Below are positions 61,204 through 64,000 of a DNA stretch of 64,000 nt, one piece after another. Position 1 is the stretch's first letter, and the number at the start of each line of letters is the position of its first letter. The position numbers and the translations under genes are program-made. The notes under the pieces are model-generated. The model did not search any database. It was not told the origin of the DNA and saw only the letters and a program-made list of their open reading frames with translations. The stretch comes from Jejuia sp040720935 (GTDB taxonomy: Bacteria; Bacteroidota; Bacteroidia; Flavobacteriales; Flavobacteriaceae): positions 58,165 to 122,164 of the forward strand of contig NZ_JBFDAE010000013.1 of NCBI RefSeq assembly GCF_040720935.1, given 5' to 3'.

Positions 61204-61307
61204 TAATTAATTTTGAATGCTTGTTATAACTTACAAAAAAATAATCCCCAGAACAAATTATTAACAAGTGATTAACTGTTAAGTTTGTTGTTCCAGGAAT
61301 CAAATCT

Positions 61308-61988
61308 ATGTTTATCCACAAACACCCATACCAACCATTTATTCAAAAAGATACCACAAAACTAATTGTTGGTACATTACCACCGCTACGATTTTCAACA
61401 GGTGACCTTTTTGAAAAGGATGTCGATTTTTGTTACGGCAGTTATTACAATTCCCTTTGGTTGTATATTGATAAAATGCATAATCTGAAGTTGCGTTTCG
61501 ATAATTCCGATGAAGCTATTCAACAGCGAAAAGAATTTTTAATTCAGCATAACATAGGCGTCTGTGATATTGTAGAAAGTGCGGAACGCGAAAAAGTAGA
61601 TGCATCAGATTTAGGAATGAAAAATATAAAACTGCGCGATATTATTGGTTATCTTAAAAAATTCCCGAACATTGACACCCTTTTATTTACAGGTGGAAAC
61701 AGTAAAAACGGTCCAGAATATTTCTTCAGAAAGCATTTAAAAACCTATGATTTAAAATTAGAATTGGTTTCAAATGAAGTGCCACGAATACACGAATTCG
61801 TCATTCCGAGCGAAGCGCGGGAATCTGCTACATCAAACCGAACCATCAAAACCGTTTCCCTAACTTCTGGCTCAGGAGCAGCAAATATTTCAATTAGCAG
61901 ATTACGACTTTACAAACAGCTAAAAGCTAAAAATCGAGAATTTAATACGTTTGATTTTAGAGTGCTGCAGTATCGGGAGTTTTTTTGA
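61308..61988 (+). CDS. Uracil-DNA glycosylase family protein with repeat-derived insert
   Basis: The 226-residue protein has the UDG-like opening LIVGTLPPLRFSTG, the GVCDIVESAER stretch and TLLFTGGNSKNG. The C-terminal SLTSGSGAANISISRLRLYK corresponds to the conserved S-x-S/P-S-P-AN region of mismatch-specific family members. Residues about 165-173 (VIPSEARES) are encoded by the dispersed repeat gtcattccgagcgaagcgcg (61800-61827) that joins EVPRIHEF to TIKTVSL in frame. It would remove uracil from DNA if still active. Confidence 0.8.
   Translation: MFIHKHPYQPFIQKDTTKLIVGTLPPLRFSTGDLFEKDVDFCYGSYYNSLWLYIDKMHNLKLRFDNSDEAIQQRKEFLIQHNIGVCDIVESAEREKVDASDLGMKNIKLRDIIGYLKKFPNIDTLLFTGGNSKNGPEYFFRKHLKTYDLKLELVSNEVPRIHEFVIPSEARESATSNRTIKTVSLTSGSGAANISISRLRLYKQLKAKNREFNTFDFRVLQYREFF
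61800..61827 (+). repeat. Dispersed palindromic repeat inside the UDG-like gene, in frame
   Basis: gtcattccgagcgaagcgcg followed by ggaatctg is the same family as the intergenic copies at 52245, 53346 and 59942. The frame reads VIPSEARES across it. Confidence 0.85.
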
Positions 61989-62024
61989 TGGGGTCTGCTT
62001 AATTAGTAATCCTAAAATTAGCCG

Positions 62025-62032
62025 TACCTTTG
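62025..62032 (+). promoter_or_regulatory. -7 promoter element of rhlE
   Basis: TACCTTTG matches TAnnTTTG, 84 nt before the rhlE ATG, leaving a leader of about 78 nt. Cold-shock-type leaders are common for such helicases but nothing specific is visible. Confidence 0.45.
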
Positions 62033-62116
62033 CGCCTTTAATAATAAGAAGGGGGTAGAATGCATTATGTTTTGTTATCTCAAACGCTCAATTAAGAGCC
62101 TTCATAAACACAATAT

Positions 62117-63388
62117 ATGTCATTTCAATCTTTAGGCTTATCCGAAGCCTTGCTAAAAGCCGTTAGCAAAAAAGGATACACAACCCCAAGTCCTATTCAA
62201 CAAAAAGCAATTCCTCCAGTTTTAGAAGGAAAGGATGTATTAGCATCGGCACAAACAGGGACAGGAAAAACAGCAGGTTTCACATTGCCGCTTTTACACA
62301 TACTTTCTGAAAATCCGAAAGAAAAATACAGACCCATACGTGCGTTGATTTTAACGCCAACGCGAGAATTGGCAGCACAAGTTTATGCTAATGTTAGAGA
62401 ATATAGCGAGTTTTTAAATTTGCGAAGTGCTGTTATATTTGGAGGCGTTAATCAAAAACCTCAAGCTGCAACTATTCGTAAAGGTGTTGATATTTTGGTG
62501 GCGACTCCAGGGCGTTTATTGGATTTACAAAATCAAGGCTTATTATCGTTGAAGCGTGTAGAGATTTTTGTTTTAGATGAAGCTGATAGAATGTTGGATA
62601 TGGGCTTTTTAAGAGATATTGAAAAGGTCATTAAATCCATGCCAGAGAAACGTCAGAATTTGATGTTTTCGGCAACCTTTTCAAAAGATATCAAGAAGTT
62701 GGCACATGGGATTTTAAATCATCCTGTACAAGTTGAGGCAACACCAGAAAACACAACTGTTGAAGCTATATCCCAAAAAGTTTACAGAGTAGCAAAAGGC
62801 TTAAAAACGGGTTTGATTATCAAATTAATTTCCGAAGGCAATTGGAAACAAGTTTTGGTATTTAACAGAACGAAACACGGCGCGAACAAGCTTTGTGAAA
62901 AAATGATTAAATCTGGCATAACTGCTGCAGCTATTCATGGTAATAAAAGTCAGGGTGCGAGAACAAAAGCATTGGCTGGTTTTAAGAGTGGAAAAGTGCG
63001 TGTATTGGTAGCAACCGATATTGCAGCACGTGGCTTGGATATTCCATTATTGCCACACGTTATCAATTTTGAATTGCCTAATATCTCTGAAGATTATGTA
63101 CATAGAATTGGGAGAACAGGAAGAGCAGGAGCAAGCGGAGAAGCCTTGTCTTTAGTGAGTGCAGATGAAACTTCTTTTTTAAGAGACATTGAAAAGTTGA
63201 TTGAAATGAAATTGCCTGTACAAATTATAGAAGGTTTTGAACCAGATCCGAATGCATCTACAGCGCCTATAAAACAAGGTCAAGGGAGACAGAACAGAAA
63301 TTCTAATCGAAATTCAAATAACTCTGGAAATTCCAATAGAAGCTCAAAATCTAGACGTCCTACTCGCACTAGTGATAGAAGAAGATAG
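62117..63388 (+). CDS. rhlE: DEAD-box RNA helicase, RhlE-type
   Basis: The 423-residue protein has all core motifs: Q motif, Walker A AQTGTGKT (residues 45-52), PTRELAAQVY, VATPGRL, DEAD in VLDEADRMLDMGF, SAT, ATDIAARGLDIP and HRIGRTGRAG. The tail (about 385-423) is rich in Asn/Arg/Ser (RQNRNSNRNSNNSGNSNRS) and probably binds RNA. It unwinds short RNA duplexes in ribosome assembly or decay. Two small genes follow within 7 bp. Confidence 0.96.
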   Translation: MSFQSLGLSEALLKAVSKKGYTTPSPIQQKAIPPVLEGKDVLASAQTGTGKTAGFTLPLLHILSENPKEKYRPIRALILTPTRELAAQVYANVREYSEFLNLRSAVIFGGVNQKPQAATIRKGVDILVATPGRLLDLQNQGLLSLKRVEIFVLDEADRMLDMGFLRDIEKVIKSMPEKRQNLMFSATFSKDIKKLAHGILNHPVQVEATPENTTVEAISQKVYRVAKGLKTGLIIKLISEGNWKQVLVFNRTKHGANKLCEKMIKSGITAAAIHGNKSQGARTKALAGFKSGKVRVLVATDIAARGLDIPLLPHVINFELPNISEDYVHRIGRTGRAGASGEALSLVSADETSFLRDIEKLIEMKLPVQIIEGFEPDPNASTAPIKQGQGRQNRNSNRNSNNSGNSNRSSKSRRPTRTSDRRR

Positions 63389-63394
63389 AACATC

Positions 63395-63610
63395 ATGCAA
63401 CAGGTTTTAAAAGATAAAATCATTGCAATTTGCGATAAAAAAATTGCTGCAAAAGGCGAAAACGTAGGCGTGTCTTTTTATGCGTTTTTCAAAAACAAAA
63501 ATGAGAACCCCGATTTATTACTGGAAGCGGCAACTTGGTGGATTCAAACGCATAAATTGGATCATTTTGAAAAAGCTGTAAAAATTAAAAGTCTAGTTGA
63601 AAATTTATAA
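63395..63610 (+). CDS. Small conserved protein, DUF6500-like
   Basis: The 71-residue soluble protein (MQQVLKDKIIAICDKKIAAK ... FYAFFKNKNENPDLLLEAAT) is predicted mostly helical. I believe it fits DUF6500; function unknown. It lies 6 bp after rhlE and its stop shares a base with the next start. Confidence 0.75.
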   Translation: MQQVLKDKIIAICDKKIAAKGENVGVSFYAFFKNKNENPDLLLEAATWWIQTHKLDHFEKAVKIKSLVENL

Positions 63611-63834
63611 TGGAATCTCAACCAAATAATCCACTTCACGGTATAAAGCTAGAGCAAATCATTAACGATTTGGTGGCGCACTATGGCTGGGAGTATATGG
63701 GAACCGTTGTTAAAATTAAATGTTTCACAGACAACCCTACGGTAAAATCTAGTTTGAAGTTTTTACGTAAAATGCCGTGGGCAAGAACGAAGGTTGAAAA
63801 TATGTACTTAAATATGCTGAAGAACAAGCGGTGA
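63610..63834 (+). CDS. VF530-like small DNA-binding protein (DUF2132)
   Basis: The 74-residue protein has NPLHGIKLEQIINDLVAHYG, CFTDNPTVKSSLKFLRKMPW and ARTKVENMYL, all typical of VF530/DUF2132, a small family with double-stranded DNA-binding character. It is coupled to the DUF6500-like gene (TAATG) and is part of the rhlE transcript. Confidence 0.88.
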   Translation: MESQPNNPLHGIKLEQIINDLVAHYGWEYMGTVVKIKCFTDNPTVKSSLKFLRKMPWARTKVENMYLNMLKNKR

Positions 63835-63906
63835 TCTAATGGTCTTCATCAGGTTCAAAAGGAATGACTTTTGCATCGGCACTAACCCATAAAGTGTGTA
63901 AGTTTC

Positions 63907-63943
63907 AAAAACTCAGGATTGAATTCAATCCTGAGTTTTTTAT
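63907..63943 (+). terminator. Rho-independent terminator after the rhlE operon
   Basis: aaaactcaggattgaattca then atcctgagtttttt forms a fully palindromic stem around gaattc, followed by T. It ends the rhlE/DUF6500/VF530 transcript. Confidence 0.8.
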
Positions 63944-63970
63944 TTTATTAACTTTAAATTTTACACACTT

Positions 63971-64000
63971 ATGAAACCAGAAGATTTATTAAACGAAGAC
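63971..64000 (+). CDS. Start of a gene cut by the right edge
   Basis: An ATG at 63971 opens a frame reading MKPEDLLNED to the window end, after a terminator and an AT-rich stretch. Too short to identify. Confidence 0.4.
   Translation, partial: MKPEDLLNED

Noticed and set aside
63836..63901. Short minus-strand frame ending ...LWVSADAKVIPFEPDEDH
   Set aside because: It looks protein-like but has no start codon and a TGA stop about 22 codons upstream. At most it is a relic of a gene end.

Overview
The window is AT-rich chromosomal DNA of a member of the Bacteroidota, most likely a marine-type Flavobacteriaceae. The signs are a SusC-type TonB receptor, a GH97 SusB enzyme, many short-spaced lipoprotein signal peptides, and the promoter element TAnnTTTG that is typical of this phylum in front of many genes. 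I cannot name genus or species. No tRNA, rRNA, CRISPR array, integrase or transposase was seen.

Layout. (1) 1-17425 is a starch/maltodextrin utilisation locus. A SusC receptor points left and runs off the edge. A LacI-family regulator diverges from it across a perfect 16-bp LacI-type palindrome. A rightward series follows: MFS sugar transporter, beta-phosphoglucomutase, GH65 maltose phosphorylase, GH97 alpha-glucosidase, three GH13 lipoproteins and an esterase-like lipoprotein. The cell-surface and periplasmic GH13/GH97 enzymes would cut starch to maltose and glucose. The MFS protein would import maltose. GH65 and PgmB would turn it into glucose plus glucose 6-phosphate. (2) 17426-19543 holds decayed genes (a methyltransferase remnant and a frameshifted membrane protein), msrA and repeat-rich spacer. 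(3) 19544-35438 is mostly core genes: a zinc-ribbon relative, Nif3, LpxK, a TPR hybrid histidine kinase, LipA, a GT2/ECF sigma/Nramp-like operon, AqpZ, an ECF sigma/anti-sigma pair, an aminotransferase with MurB, a PDZ aspartyl protease and DUF1573. (4) 35622-39353 contains valS followed by an MntA/HepT nucleotidyltransferase-HEPN pair. This pair lies between the valS 3' end and a second, diverged copy of that 3' end. (5) 39503-56062 is core again: phospholipid genes cdsA/psd/ACBP, ftsH/rsfS, birA, pyrE, Nudix, SulP, coaD, ddl, PASTA and rluD. (6) 56237-58957 carries a SAM methyltransferase and an orphan 614-residue protein with a C-terminal PD-(D/E)xK nuclease motif. (7) 59178-64000 has yaaA, a triplicated palindromic repeat, a TPR protein, the small ribosomal protein THX (44 aa), a uracil-DNA-glycosylase-like gene, rhlE and two small conserved genes.

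The most unusual features are two. First, the MntA/HepT cassette sits between two ~94 % identical copies of the last ~238 bp of valS, and its HepT gene is frameshifted in an A7 tract. Second, dispersed palindromic repeats (GTCATTCC..., CCTCTCC..., CCCGATAGCTATCGGG) lie between genes but also enter reading frames in valS, the uracil-DNA-glycosylase-like gene and the end of ddl, adding low-complexity peptides.
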